Shown here: positions 7,913 through 19,126 of the stretch, in pieces
Layout: the number at the start of each line of letters is the position of its first letter
Numbering within the stretch: the first letter of the stretch is position 1
Assembly (NCBI GenBank): GCA_025458905.1
Contig: JALORN010000036.1
Location: forward strand, 1 to 45,169
Length of the DNA stretch: 45,169 nt
Source: Steroidobacteraceae bacterium
GTDB taxonomy: Bacteria > Pseudomonadota > Gammaproteobacteria > Steroidobacterales > Steroidobacteraceae
Direction of reading: 5' to 3'
Translations under genes and position numbers: made by a program
Notes under the pieces: generated by a model
The model's database searches: none
Told to the model about the DNA's origin: nothing
What the model saw: the letters and a program-made list of their open reading frames with translations, nothing else

Positions 7913-8920
7913 ATGTCCACGCCGCCCGAGCGGATCCCGCCCGTCGCCCTCACGCCCGCTGCGCCCCACGTGACGGCGCTGCAGGCGATGACGATCTCGA
8001 CGGCCGACCCGGATGCGCTGGCCGCGCTGTTCATCGACGGGCTCGGCTGGCAGGCGTTCGCGGAGCATCCGGTCGAGTCGCTGATCGAGTCGGCGTGGGG
8101 CGTGGCGCCCGGCAGCGCCGGGCGCATCGCCCGCGTGCTGCGCTCGGGCTCGGCGACGCGCGGCATGGTGCGCATCGTCGCCGGGTGCGAGCGGCCGCGC
8201 AGCCGGCCGATGGCCGCGCGCTGGGCCGGCGTCGAGATGATCGTCGGGCACGATCTCGACGGCCTGCACGCGCGGCTTTCGCGGCACGCCGGCTTCCGTA
8301 CCTTCGTGCCGCCCTCGGACTGGGACTGGACCGAGTACGGCAGCAACCTGCATCGCGCCTTCATCGGCACTGCGCCCGGCGGCACCCACCTCGCCTTCAC
8401 GATGGGCCTGACCCAGCCCACCGGCCGCGAGTTCCCGGCCACGCCGGCGCAGGTGGGCCACGTGTTCGACGTGCCGCTCGTCACCCACCGCTTCGAGGAC
8501 TGCCAGCGCTTCTACTGCGGCACGCTCGGCATGGTGCCGTTCCTGCAGTCGGCGTTCACCGACCACCTCTGGCACCGGTTGTGGAAGCTTCCGCCCGGCT
8601 CGCCGGCGCGACTCGACATCTACAAGGGCCACGCGCCCGGCACGGGCCTCGGCGGCATCGAGCTGCAGGGCTACGAGCCGGCGATCGTCGACCCCGAGCC
8701 CGCACCCGCGGACCGGTTCGACGGTGGCGCCTGCCTGTTGACGTACACGAGCGACGACCTCGACGCAGCCCATGCCGCCGTGGCGGCGGACCCCGCGGTC
8801 CACGGGCTCTCCCTGCCACGGCCCATCGACGCCGCGCCCTACCGTGGCGCGCGCGCCTTCGCGTTCCGTGGCCCGATTGGCGAGCGCGTCGAGATCGTGG
8901 AACGCCCGTGGGAGTCCTGA
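7913..8920 (+). CDS. VOC-family (glyoxalase/extradiol dioxygenase fold) protein with two modules
   Basis: This 335-residue cytoplasmic protein starts at the ATG at 7913, 60 bp from the divergent MFS start. It contains two vicinal-oxygen-chelate modules. The first runs from about residue 20 (LQAMTISTADPDALAALF) to about 175. The second begins at QVGHVFDVPLVTHRFEDCQRFY and runs to the end, finishing in GPIGERVEIVERPW. The histidine of VGHVFDV and the final glutamate of ERVEIVE are in the places where VOC enzymes bind metal. The family includes ring-cleavage dioxygenases, glyoxalases and isomerases, and the sequence alone does not choose. The neighbouring carboxylate carrier and MDR reductase make a catabolic role likely. 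Confidence 0.75.
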   Translation: MSTPPERIPPVALTPAAPHVTALQAMTISTADPDALAALFIDGLGWQAFAEHPVESLIESAWGVAPGSAGRIARVLRSGSATRGMVRIVAGCERPRSRPMAARWAGVEMIVGHDLDGLHARLSRHAGFRTFVPPSDWDWTEYGSNLHRAFIGTAPGGTHLAFTMGLTQPTGREFPATPAQVGHVFDVPLVTHRFEDCQRFYCGTLGMVPFLQSAFTDHLWHRLWKLPPGSPARLDIYKGHAPGTGLGGIELQGYEPAIVDPEPAPADRFDGGACLLTYTSDDLDAAHAAVAADPAVHGLSLPRPIDAAPYRGARAFAFRGPIGERVEIVERPWES

Positions 8921-8938
8921 GCGGATCGCGCCCGCCGC

Positions 8939-9934
8939 TCAGGCGTTCGGCAGCAGCACGACCTTGCCGTCGCGCGCCGCGCCCGAGCGCAGTTCGTGCC
9001 GGAACGCCTCCTTCACCTGCGACAGCGGGTAGGTCGCCGCGATCTTCGCGCGCAGCGTGCCATCGCCGACCCACTCGCCGAGCTCGCGCATGGTGCCGAG
9101 CCAGCGCTCGCGCGGGATGCCGCGCTCGTAGTGCGGCATGAAGTAGCCCTGGATCCGCAGGTTGTTGAGGAACAGCAGGTCCGAGGGCACGCGGCAGGGC
9201 TGCATCGACATCAGCCCATAGACCGCGACCACGCCGTCGACGGCGAGGCAGCGCGCGAGCCGCTCGGTCGCCTCGCCGGCTACGGCATCGATCGCGAAGC
9301 GGATCGAGGCGCCGCCGGTGGCCGCGGCGACGCGCCGCGGCAGGTCCTCGCCGTCGAGCAGCACCACGTCCGCGCCCTCGGCCCGCAGTTCCTCCACGAG
9401 CTCCGCGCGGCGCACCACGTTGACGCTGCGCAGGCCGAGGCGCTTCGCGATGCCGATGTTGAAGCGCCCGCAGCTCGAGTTCGCGGCGTTCTGCAGCAGC
9501 CACTCGCCGGGACCGAGCGCGACCACGCGCGTCACCAGCAGGTAGGAGGTGAGCGCATTGACCGGCACCAGCGCGAGCTGCAGCGGATCGCCCCGCTCCG
9601 GCGCCGGCACGAGCCCCACCGCTGGAAAGCGCAGCCGTCGGGCGAACGCGCCCGCCTTGCGCGGCAGCCACACGCGCTGGCCGACCGCGAAGTCCTCGAC
9701 CCCTGGGCCGAGCGCCGCGATGCGACCGAGGCCCTCGCTGCCGGCGACCGCCGGCGGCGGCGGCGCGGTCGCGAGACGTCCCTCGACGTAGAGCAGGTCG
9801 CCGAAGTGCACCGGCGCCGCCTCGACGTCGACCAGCGCCTCGCCCGGCCCCGGATCGCCGACCTCCCAGTCGGCCAGTTCGATGGTCTCCACCGCCGGCC
9901 CGAAGCGCCGGTATATCGCAGCCTGCATCGACAT
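8939..9934 (-). CDS. Zinc-independent MDR oxidoreductase (quinone / trans-2-enoyl-CoA reductase-like)
   Basis: This is a 331-residue NADPH-dependent reductase. MSMQAAIYRRFGPAVETIEL begins the GroES-like catalytic half, and the Rossmann half begins near WLLQNAANSSCGRFNIGIAKRLG. The wording QNAANS plus NVVRRAELVEELRAEGAD resembles mitochondrial-type 2-enoyl thioester reductases (MECR/ETR) more than crotonyl-CoA reductases or alcohol dehydrogenases. No structural or catalytic zinc cysteines are seen. It could reduce an enoyl-CoA, an enone or a quinone. It converges on the VOC gene, with 18 bases between the stops. A second ATG two codons downstream (9928) is an equally possible start. Confidence 0.82.
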   Translation of the reverse strand: MSMQAAIYRRFGPAVETIELADWEVGDPGPGEALVDVEAAPVHFGDLLYVEGRLATAPPPPAVAGSEGLGRIAALGPGVEDFAVGQRVWLPRKAGAFARRLRFPAVGLVPAPERGDPLQLALVPVNALTSYLLVTRVVALGPGEWLLQNAANSSCGRFNIGIAKRLGLRSVNVVRRAELVEELRAEGADVVLLDGEDLPRRVAAATGGASIRFAIDAVAGEATERLARCLAVDGVVAVYGLMSMQPCRVPSDLLFLNNLRIQGYFMPHYERGIPRERWLGTMRELGEWVGDGTLRAKIAATYPLSQVKEAFRHELRSGAARDGKVVLLPNA

Positions 9935-10017
9935 CCCCGGCGGACCGGCCGCCCGTTGCCGCGTGGATTCTAGACCGGTGGCTGCGACGGCACCGCGCGA
10001 TGCCGGACGGCATCTCG

Positions 10018-10782
10018 CTAGCGCCGGCTCCAGCCGAAGCAGCCGGCCGGCAGGCCGGCGCCGCCGACGAGCAGTGCGCCGTGCGCGTAGAAGCGCGCGC
10101 GCCCGTGCGGTGCGACGTCGACGACCACGACCGCCATCGCGGGATCGGACCAGACCAGTCGCGCATCCATCGCCTCGAGCGAGCGCAGCACGTCGCTGGC
10201 GCCGACCCGCGGCGCGAATACCACGGTCGCGTAGCGCGCATCGGCCGCAGGACGCAGCGACCACACCGCCATGCCGGCGGTGACGAGGCCCGCGAGCACG
10301 AGGGCCGTGGCCGCCGGGCGCGGCGTGAGCGGCATCCGCGGCGGCGGGCGCCGCAGCATCCTCCAGCCCACGATCGACGGCACCAGCCCGAATGCCAGCG
10401 CCCAGCCGAGGTCCCAGGCGAGCGGTTCCGCGCTCTCGGGACGGATGCGGTGCAGGCCGAGCACGGCGTGCGCCAGCACCGCATCGACCAGGTGCCACAG
10501 CCCGAATCCCGTCACGAGGCCGCCGGCGAGGCGCTGGCCGGCACCTGCCTCGGGCCAGGCGCGACTGCGCCACAGGCCGCCGAGGCCGAGCGCGGCCAGC
10601 AGGTACATCGACGCATGGAAGTAACCGTCCCACAGCACCTGCGCGCGCAGCGTGTCGACCGCGGGAACGGCGCTCAGCAGGTGGTGCCACTGCAGGATCT
10701 GGTGCAGCAGGATGCCGTCGAAGAAGCCGCCGAGCGCGAAGCCCAGCACGATGCTCCAGCGGATCCAGGCACGAGTCGGCAT
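10018..10782 (-). CDS. DUF2243 membrane protein with C-terminal extension
   Basis: This is a 254-residue integral membrane protein. The first 155 or so residues carry the DUF2243 pattern: GFFDGILLHQILQWHHLLS near the N-terminus, then WDGYFHASMYLL and GFGLWHLVDAVLAHAVLGLHRIR, each on or next to a hydrophobic helix. The histidines in these helices could bind metal or haem, but no function is established. DUF2243 proteins are usually around 160-170 residues. Here another membrane helix (about 185-203) and a soluble part of about 75 residues follow. The start at 10782 is the first ATG that leaves a short charged N-terminus. It stands alone between the reductase and TonB receptor 2. Confidence 0.75.
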   Translation of the reverse strand: MPTRAWIRWSIVLGFALGGFFDGILLHQILQWHHLLSAVPAVDTLRAQVLWDGYFHASMYLLAALGLGGLWRSRAWPEAGAGQRLAGGLVTGFGLWHLVDAVLAHAVLGLHRIRPESAEPLAWDLGWALAFGLVPSIVGWRMLRRPPPRMPLTPRPAATALVLAGLVTAGMAVWSLRPAADARYATVVFAPRVGASDVLRSLEAMDARLVWSDPAMAVVVVDVAPHGRARFYAHGALLVGGAGLPAGCFGWSRR

Positions 10783-10950
10783 CGGGGCGGCCTCGCGAGC
10801 TCGATGACCTCGAGAGCCTGCTGCAGCACGCCGACGGCGGGCAGCAGAGGTCGCGCACCCGGTGCGTAGGCGGGACGCCCGCCCGGCGTGGGCCGGGTCC
10901 TGCAGCGTAGGCCGGCCGGCGGCGTCGGCCACGGCTCGCGAGCTTCGACC

Positions 10951-13347
<2,397 letters not shown>

Positions 13348-13519
13348 CGGATTCGCCGTTGCGCCTCTACATTGCGCTGTATCCGTCCGAATATAGCGAT
13401 GCCGTGCCCGGGCGGTGATGGACGCCCGAGCGCATGCCGGCGGCTGCCCGCGTCGCGGGCGTGCCGGCGGAGGTTGTTTCGACAGCGTCGAGGCTACGAG
13501 CGGCCAGGGAGGCGAGGAA

Positions 13520-13594
13520 TGGTGCCGGGTGAGGGATTTGAACCCCCGACCAACGGTTTACAAAACCGCTGCACTACCGCTGTGCTAACCCGGC
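13520..13594 (-). tRNA. tRNA-Thr (anticodon TGT)
   Basis: Read on the minus strand, the sequence folds as a full cloverleaf. The acceptor stem is GCCGGGT/ACCCGGC, the anticodon stem is GCGGT/ACCGT with loop TTTGTAA, and the T arm contains GGTTCAAAT. The discriminator is A and CCA is genomically encoded (13520-13522). Loop positions 34-36 read TGT, the anticodon for threonine ACA. It lies 15 bp downstream of the SPOR gene. Confidence 0.96.
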
Positions 13595-13609
13595 GAACCG
13601 AAGCGGATT

Positions 13610-14458
13610 CTAGCCGACCGCCCCCGTGCCCGGGCCGGGGCCAGCGCCGGCGCCCGTACCGGGACAAGGCACGACCTGCCATCGCCGCGAGGCATCGGCG
13701 CCCTGGGCGAACGGATCGACATCGCCGGTCGCCGGTGTCTTGAGGTCGAAGTCGAGCCAGTAGACCGTGCCCGGGCGGGTACGCTCGACGATCTCGGGCC
13801 TGAAGCCCATGTTGGCCACGACCTGCGAGCGGCGCTCGGCACGGCGCTGCTGGCTGAAGAGCCCGACCGAGACGGCGTAGCCGTCGTCGAGCTTCGGGAT
13901 CGCGAACGCGTCGTCGAGCCCGCCCCGGTTGAGGCGGCCGACGACCCGCGCCTGCTCGGCCTCGCTCCGCAGGCCGCGGATCACGACCATGTAGCCGTCG
14001 GGCACCGCGCCGTTCGCAGGCCGCGATCGCGGCTGGTAGCCGTCCTGCTGGAGCATCGTGGTGGCCTCGGCGGTCAGCTCGCGGTCGGTGAACGGGCCCA
14101 TCGAAGCGCAGCGGGTGGCCGCGGCGGCGGCGGCCGCGGGTTGCACGTCGGCGGTGGAAGCCACCACCGCCACGGCGCCGGCGAGCGGTACTGCCGCGCC
14201 GCCGAGCGTCGCCGGGTCTTCGGCACCCGGCATGGAAACCACCGCCGGGGGTGCGGCGTCGGCCGTCGGAGGGGGCGCCTCCGCCGCCAGCAGGATCCGC
14301 GCCGGTGCCGCGGCGCCCGCGCCCGCGCCTGCGGGACCGGACGTGGCGCGCGGGGGTGATCCCGCGGGCGGCGGCGCGGGTTCGCCCTGCGCCAGCCACT
14401 GGGACCAGCCGAACACCACGAGGTTCGCGAGCAGGAGTCCGAGGACGGCGATGCGCAT
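13610..14458 (-). CDS. SPOR-domain protein
   Basis: This 282-residue protein has one N-terminal membrane anchor or signal (MRIAVLGLLLANLVVFGWSQWL). A long Ala/Pro-rich linker (about residues 25-120) follows, and then a C-terminal SPOR domain (about 150-235, MVVIRGL...AFAIPKLDDGYAVSVGLFS...). SPOR domains bind peptidoglycan stripped of stem peptides, usually at the division septum. The start at 14458 is chosen because the frame extending to 15469 is antisense to coaX and the anchor begins here. The order birA-coaX-SPOR protein-tRNA is a familiar gammaproteobacterial arrangement. The last 20 residues are a Gly/Ala/Pro tail of no evident function. Confidence 0.82.
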   Translation of the reverse strand: MRIAVLGLLLANLVVFGWSQWLAQGEPAPPPAGSPPRATSGPAGAGAGAAAPARILLAAEAPPPTADAAPPAVVSMPGAEDPATLGGAAVPLAGAVAVVASTADVQPAAAAAAATRCASMGPFTDRELTAEATTMLQQDGYQPRSRPANGAVPDGYMVVIRGLRSEAEQARVVGRLNRGGLDDAFAIPKLDDGYAVSVGLFSQQRRAERRSQVVANMGFRPEIVERTRPGTVYWLDFDLKTPATGDVDPFAQGADASRRWQVVPCPGTGAGAGPGPGTGAVG

Positions 14459-14469
14459 GGCGGGCGATT

Positions 14470-15240
14470 CTAGGGCAGCGATGCCGCCAGCGCCGCGAGA
14501 CCGCGCAGCACCAGGTCGGGCGTCACGGAATGCGGCGTCGCGACCTGGCGCGCGACCCAGGGCGCGGCGCCGCCGGTGAGCACCAGCAGCGGCGCGTGGC
14601 CCGTGAGCCGGCCGGCCTCGGCGCAGGCGCGGTCCACCAGCGCCGCCACGGCGTGCGCTGCGCCGGCCTCCAGGGCCTCGCGGGTCGAGCGCGCGAACGG
14701 CGCGCGCGGTATGCGGGCCGGCTTGCCGGCAGCGCGCCGCCGGATGCCGCGCGTGCCGCGCAACAGGCTCGAGACCATCAGCGCAGGGCCCGGCACGATC
14801 ACCCCGCCGCGATGCCGGCCGCGCGCATCGACGAGGTCGATCGTGGTGGCGGTGCCGACGTCGACCACGCAGACGGGCCGGCCGCGGCGGCCCGGCGCGT
14901 GCCAGCCGCCGATCGCCGCCATCCAGCGATCCGCGCCGAGCCGCCAGACCTCGCGGTAGCCATTGGTGACGCCGGCGGCGGACCGCGTCGAGGCGACGAA
15001 GCGCGGCTGCAGGCCGCAGGCGTCCACGATGGCGCGCGTCAGCTCGCGCTCGACGGCCGCGCCGGCGACGCTGACGACGTCGACCGCCGCGATGCCCCGC
15101 AGCACTGGCGCGAGCACGCGGCGATAGTCCGCGGCGCGCCAGCCGGCATGCCCGACAGCCTGCATCCGCCCGAGGCGCGCGCCGCGCAGGCGTGCCCACT
15201 TCAGCCGGGTGTTGCCGACGTCGACCAGCAGCCGCGGCAT
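14470..15240 (-). CDS. coaX: Type III pantothenate kinase
   Basis: This 256-residue cytoplasmic enzyme makes 4'-phosphopantothenate, the first step of coenzyme A synthesis, and belongs to the ASKHA fold. The landmarks are DVGNTRLKW (residues 7-15, phosphate loop), GADRWMAAIG (pantothenate site with catalytic Asp), DVGTATTIDLV (second phosphate loop) and LVLTGGAAPWV (adenosine side). The start codon shares one base with the birA stop (TGATG), so translation is probably coupled. The SPOR gene begins 11 bases past its stop. Confidence 0.95.
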   Translation of the reverse strand: MPRLLVDVGNTRLKWARLRGARLGRMQAVGHAGWRAADYRRVLAPVLRGIAAVDVVSVAGAAVERELTRAIVDACGLQPRFVASTRSAAGVTNGYREVWRLGADRWMAAIGGWHAPGRRGRPVCVVDVGTATTIDLVDARGRHRGGVIVPGPALMVSSLLRGTRGIRRRAAGKPARIPRAPFARSTREALEAGAAHAVAALVDRACAEAGRLTGHAPLLVLTGGAAPWVARQVATPHSVTPDLVLRGLAALAASLP

Positions 15241-16277
15241 CAGGCCCCGTCCTCCATCCGCACCGACACCTCACCCGACACCACGGGCACGCAACGCCCG
15301 TCGGCGAGTTCCAGTTGCAGGGCCCCCCCGGCGTCGATGCCGCGCGCGATGCCGGACTGCTCGCCGGCGCCGCCGACGACGCGCACCGCGCGACCGCGCA
15401 GGGCATCCGCGGCGCTCCACTCGACCGCGAACGACGCGAAGCCTGTTTGCGCGAACCGCGCGACGCCACGCAGGTATTCGTCCACCAGCGCCGCGGCGAT
15501 CGCGTTGCGGGCGGCCGGGTCGAGCCCGCTGGCGGCGAGGTCGGCAGCGACGTTGCCGGTCTGCGCCACCGCGGCGCGCACCGGATCGTCGAGCCGCAGG
15601 TTCAGCCCGACGCCGATCACGACCTGAGCCGGTCCGCCCGACTCGGCACGCAGGTCGATCAGGATGCCGCCGGCCTTGCCGGCAGGTGACACGACGTCGT
15701 TCGGCCACTTGAGGCCGAGGCCGCGCGCGCCGCGCGCGGCGAGCGCGCGCAGCGTGCAGACGCCGATCGCGAGGGACAGTGCACCGAGGTCGCGCGGCAG
15801 CGGGTCGAAGCTCGTCGCCAGCGACAGCGCGAGGCTGCCGCCCAGCGGTGCGAGCCAGCTACGGCCGCGGCGACCGCGCCCGGCGGTCTGGTTCTCGACC
15901 AGCAGCACGTCGAACGTCCCCGGCGGCGGCGGATCGCGCTCGAGCAGCGCCGCGTTCGACGAGGGAAGGGCCCACTCGACCTCGAGGCGGCGCAGCGCCG
16001 GACGCCGCGCCGGGTCGAGCGCGGCACCGATCGCGGTCGCGTCGAGCGCCGCGGTCGGCTGGGCGAGGCGATAGCCGCGATGGGTCGCGGCCTCGATGCG
16101 CAGGCCGAGTTCGCGCAGCGCCTCGATCGACTTCCACACGGCGCTGCGCGTCACGCCCGCGGCCTCGGCGAGCGACTCGCCGGAATGGAAGGCGCCGTCG
16201 GCGAGCGCGGCGAAGGTGCGCTGCGCCGGGGGCGCGGCCCCGCCGGCGCCGCGCGGGACCGCCCCGCCGAGGCTCAC
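15240..16277 (-). CDS. birA: Bifunctional biotin-[acetyl-CoA-carboxylase] ligase / biotin operon repressor
   Basis: This protein activates biotin to biotinyl-AMP and joins it to carboxylase lysines. The N-terminal helix-turn-helix (FHSGESLAEAAGVTRSAVWKSI) also makes it a likely DNA-binding repressor. The ligase part shows GRGRRGRSWLAP (adenylate loop), LKWPNDVV, KAGGILIDL and GVGLNL. The open frame reaches a GTG at 16313. I chose the GTG at 16277 because it overlaps the plsY stop as GTGA and has GGCGGAAG just upstream, giving 345 residues. The longer form would add 12 basic residues. Confidence 0.92.
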   Translation of the reverse strand: MSLGGAVPRGAGGAAPPAQRTFAALADGAFHSGESLAEAAGVTRSAVWKSIEALRELGLRIEAATHRGYRLAQPTAALDATAIGAALDPARRPALRRLEVEWALPSSNAALLERDPPPPGTFDVLLVENQTAGRGRRGRSWLAPLGGSLALSLATSFDPLPRDLGALSLAIGVCTLRALAARGARGLGLKWPNDVVSPAGKAGGILIDLRAESGGPAQVVIGVGLNLRLDDPVRAAVAQTGNVAADLAASGLDPAARNAIAAALVDEYLRGVARFAQTGFASFAVEWSAADALRGRAVRVVGGAGEQSGIARGIDAGGALQLELADGRCVPVVSGEVSVRMEDGA

Positions 16278-16942
16278 GCGCCGCTTCCGCCGCGCAGCCG
16301 GCCGAGCAGCCACAGTCGCCGCGACCGCGGCTCCCTGCCCTGGCGCATGCGTTGCAGGTTGCCGCGGTGCGTCCAGGCCACCAGCAGCGCGCAGGCGACG
16401 CCGAAGGCGACCAGCGGTGTCGCCCCGGGGACCGCGAGCGCGAGCATCACAGGCAGCGAGGCCGCGGCGACGATCGAGGCGAGGCCGACGAAGCCGAACA
16501 GCAGCATCATCAACAGCCAGGTGCCGAGCACGCCGGGCAGGAAGGCCGGCACCAGGCCCGCGACCGCACCCACCAGCGTCGCGACCCCCTTGCCGCCGCG
16601 GAAGCCGTGGAACACCGGCCAGACGTGGCCGAGGATCGCGGCGAAGGCGCAGGCTGCGGGCGACCAGGCGAGCGTGGCCGCCGCCGCCGCCGGGTCGGAG
16701 GGCGACAAGGACACCAGCGGCAGCGAGCCGAGCCAGGTCGCGGCGAGCCAGCCCTTGGCGATGTCGATCACGATCACCGCCAGCGCGAACTTCGGTCCCT
16801 GGGTGCGGAGCGCATTCGTGCCGCCGGCGTTGCCGCTGCCCTGGGTGCGGATGTCGACCCCGCCGGCGAGCCGCCCGACCAGCAGCGCACCGTTGACCGA
16901 GCCGAGGAGATAGGCGCAGAGCACCCGGAGCAACAGGTCCAT
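16274..16942 (-). CDS. plsY: Acyl-phosphate glycerol-3-phosphate acyltransferase
   Basis: This 222-residue inner-membrane enzyme moves the acyl group of acyl-phosphate to glycerol-3-phosphate, the first acylation of phospholipid synthesis. The conserved cytoplasmic loops are present: GSGNAGGTNALRT (residues about 37-49), GHVWPVFHGFRGGKGVAT, and the later loop around VGLASIVAAAS. The start at 16942 directly precedes the first membrane helix (DLLLRVLCAYLLGSVNGALL). The longer open frame to 17035 lacks support. The last codon overlaps the birA start, which places birA and coaX in the same transcript. Confidence 0.94.
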   Translation of the reverse strand: MDLLLRVLCAYLLGSVNGALLVGRLAGGVDIRTQGSGNAGGTNALRTQGPKFALAVIVIDIAKGWLAATWLGSLPLVSLSPSDPAAAAATLAWSPAACAFAAILGHVWPVFHGFRGGKGVATLVGAVAGLVPAFLPGVLGTWLLMMLLFGFVGLASIVAAASLPVMLALAVPGATPLVAFGVACALLVAWTHRGNLQRMRQGREPRSRRLWLLGRLRGGSGA

Positions 16943-17050
16943 CGTGGCGGCAAGCTTAGCGGCTCGCGGCCGGCGGCGCAGGCCTCCGATACCCGGCACG
17001 GCGAGTGCGATCGACCCACGCCACGCGCGGCGCACCCGCGCCTCCCCGCC

Positions 17051-18004
17051 TCAGCCGATCCCGACCTCGGCGAGCATGCAGCGGACGCCGCCGCCGCCCA
17101 CGCTCTCGATGGTGTGGAGCGGCACGGCCAGCACGCTGTCGACGCAGGCCGAGAGGCGCTGCCAGGCCGGGCCCTCGAGGGCCGCGCGGGCGCGAGCCGA
17201 CATCACCAGCACCCGCACGTCGCCGAGCGCCTCGTCCCAGGCCGCGAGCTCCAGCATGTTCCCGGCGAAGCAGCCGACCGCGTCCCGGCCCACCTCGACC
17301 AGCTCACGACCGGTCACGGCGAGGCTCGCGAGCACACGTTCGCGGTCGTGTGGGTCGATGGACTCCGCGGCGACCACGGCGAAGGCGGTGCCGATGCAAA
17401 GCATGACGTTGGTGTGGTACCAGGGCGTGCCGCCCGCATCGGTCGCGCGGAACGGGACGGGCTCGTAGTCGAGCAGCGCACACCATTCGTGCAGCAGCGC
17501 GAGGTCGGTGCGCGGCGAGAGGCAGGCATAGGCGCGACGCGCGCGCGGGTCGAGCACCAGGCTGCCGGTGCCCTCAAGGAAGCGGCCCTCGCGCTCGTGC
17601 GCGCTGAGGTCGAGGCGACGGCGCGGCTCGTAGCCGAGCTCGCGGCAGGCCTGCTCGACGATCGCCTCGCGTCGCTCCGGGCGGCGCGTCGCCGGCTGCA
17701 TCGGGTAGAGCACGATCGTGCCATCGGCGTGGAAGCTCACCCAGTTGTTGGGGAAGACCGCGTCCGGCTTCGGTGGCTGCGGCGTGTCGTCGGCGACGCA
17801 GACGGCGACGCCCTCGGCGGCGAGCGCTGCGCGCAGGCCCTCGAACTCGGCGAGCGCCTGCGCCTGCACCGTGGCGGCACCCTCCGCCGCAGGCCTTTGC
17901 AACCGGTTGGTCACGGCCGCGTCGGGGTTGAAGCCGAAAGCCACCGGCCGGACCATCAGCACGCGGTCCGTGCCCTGCGCGCCGCCCTGCCGGGTGCCCG
18001 ACAT
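17051..18004 (-). CDS. ctlX: Citrulline-hydrolase-like (CtlX) / amidinotransferase-fold protein
   Basis: This 317-residue cytoplasmic protein has the five-bladed guanidino-group-modifying fold. VLMVRPVAFGFNP opens it. PDAVFPNNWVSFHADGTIVLYPM carries the substrate aspartate and asparagine. FLEGTGSLVLD holds a catalytic Glu region, YHTNVMLCIG the catalytic His region, and RCMLAEVG near the end the nucleophilic Cys. This set matches CtlX, described as hydrolysing citrulline, and related proteins of unknown specificity. Neither an arginine deiminase operon nor other urea-cycle genes are nearby, so the substrate is uncertain. It diverges from the 2OG oxygenase, with 78 bp between starts. Confidence 0.85.
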   Translation of the reverse strand: MSGTRQGGAQGTDRVLMVRPVAFGFNPDAAVTNRLQRPAAEGAATVQAQALAEFEGLRAALAAEGVAVCVADDTPQPPKPDAVFPNNWVSFHADGTIVLYPMQPATRRPERREAIVEQACRELGYEPRRRLDLSAHEREGRFLEGTGSLVLDPRARRAYACLSPRTDLALLHEWCALLDYEPVPFRATDAGGTPWYHTNVMLCIGTAFAVVAAESIDPHDRERVLASLAVTGRELVEVGRDAVGCFAGNMLELAAWDEALGDVRVLVMSARARAALEGPAWQRLSACVDSVLAVPLHTIESVGGGGVRCMLAEVGIG

Positions 18005-18082
18005 CGCCTGCCCTCCGCGGCGCCCTGCCGCCCCGCGACTCTATCGCGCCGCGGCGCGGGTTGGGTGCAGAATGCGCCGGCC

Positions 18083-19015
18083 ATGCCGGACACCGTCCCC
18101 ACCCTCTCGTTCGCCGAGGTCGAGGCCGTCGACTTCCCAACGCGGATCGGCGCTGCGTTCGAGCGCTATGGCTTCGTGATCGTCACGGACCACGGCATCC
18201 CGCAGCCGCTGATCGAGCGTTTCCTCGCGCTGTACCGAAGCTTCTTCGCGCTGCCCGAGGCCGACAAGCGGCGCTACCACCTCGCCGGCGGCGGCGGGGC
18301 CCGCGGCTACACGCCGTTCGGCATCGAGACCGCCAAGGGCGCGACGCACCACGACCTGAAGGAGTTCTGGCACGTCGGCCGCGAGTTGCCCGACGGCCAT
18401 CCCTATCGACGCTACATGCCGCCGAACGTCTGGGTCGAGTCGCTGCCGGGCTTCCGCGAGCTGACGCTGGAGATGTTCGAAGCCTTCGACCGGATGGGCC
18501 GGCGCCTGCTCGCGCCGATCGCGCGCTCGCTGTCGCTACCGGCGGACTATTTCGAGGACAAGGTGCAGCTCGGCAACAGCGTGCTGCGGGTGATCCATTA
18601 CCCCCCGATGCCCGCGCAGCCTACCGAGTCGGTGCGCGCCGGCGCCCACGAGGACATCAACGTGATCACCCTGCTGCTCGGCGCCGAGGAGCCCGGCCTG
18701 CAGGTGCTCACGCGGCAGGGCCAGTGGCTCGACGTGAACCCGGCGCCGGGCTCGCTGGTGGTCAACGTGGGCGACATGTTGCAGCGCCTGACCAACGGCG
18801 TGCTGCGCTCGACCACGCACCGCGTGGTCAACCCGCCGACCCACCGCGCCAGCCACGCGCGCTTCTCCATGCCCTATTTCCTGCACTTCAACCCGGACTT
18901 CCCGATACGCACGCTCCCCGGCTGCGTCGGCGGCGGGCGGCCGGACCGCTTCCCCGAGCCGATCACTGCCGACGAGTATCTCCAGCAGCGGCTGCGCGAG
19001 ATCAAGCTGCTCTGA
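18083..19015 (+). CDS. 2-oxoglutarate/Fe(II) oxygenase, isopenicillin N synthase family
   Basis: This is a 310-residue cytoplasmic oxygenase. The N-terminal part (FERYGFVIVTDHGIPQPLIE) is the DIOX_N region. The double-stranded beta helix carries the iron facial triad H189-x-D191 (in AGAHEDINVITLL) and H246 (STTHRVVNP), and an arginine in HARFSMPYF would hold 2-oxoglutarate. All cofactor residues are intact, so an active hydroxylase or desaturase is expected. The start at 18083 is the first ATG after the divergent gap; the frame upstream to 15779 is an antisense shadow of birA, plsY and ctlX. Divergence from ctlX hints at an amino-acid or guanidino substrate, but this is weak inference. Confidence 0.88.
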   Translation: MPDTVPTLSFAEVEAVDFPTRIGAAFERYGFVIVTDHGIPQPLIERFLALYRSFFALPEADKRRYHLAGGGGARGYTPFGIETAKGATHHDLKEFWHVGRELPDGHPYRRYMPPNVWVESLPGFRELTLEMFEAFDRMGRRLLAPIARSLSLPADYFEDKVQLGNSVLRVIHYPPMPAQPTESVRAGAHEDINVITLLLGAEEPGLQVLTRQGQWLDVNPAPGSLVVNVGDMLQRLTNGVLRSTTHRVVNPPTHRASHARFSMPYFLHFNPDFPIRTLPGCVGGGRPDRFPEPITADEYLQQRLREIKLL

Positions 19016-19100
19016 CCGGCCGCCGGTCCCGATCGCGCCGCCCCGGATCGCGAAACGCCCCGCACCGGGCTATCCTCTGCGCTGCGTTCCCGGGCCGGCC

Positions 19101-19118
19101 AAGAACAAGAACAAGAAC
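19101..19118 (+). repeat. Three tandem AAGAAC units in the nupC leader
   Basis: Three exact AAGAAC hexamers end eight bases before the nupC ATG in otherwise GC-rich sequence. The purine-rich, unstructured leader could aid ribosome loading. The Shine-Dalgarno site itself (GGAA) is weak and close to the start. Confidence 0.7.
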
Positions 19119-19126
19119 AACGGAAC

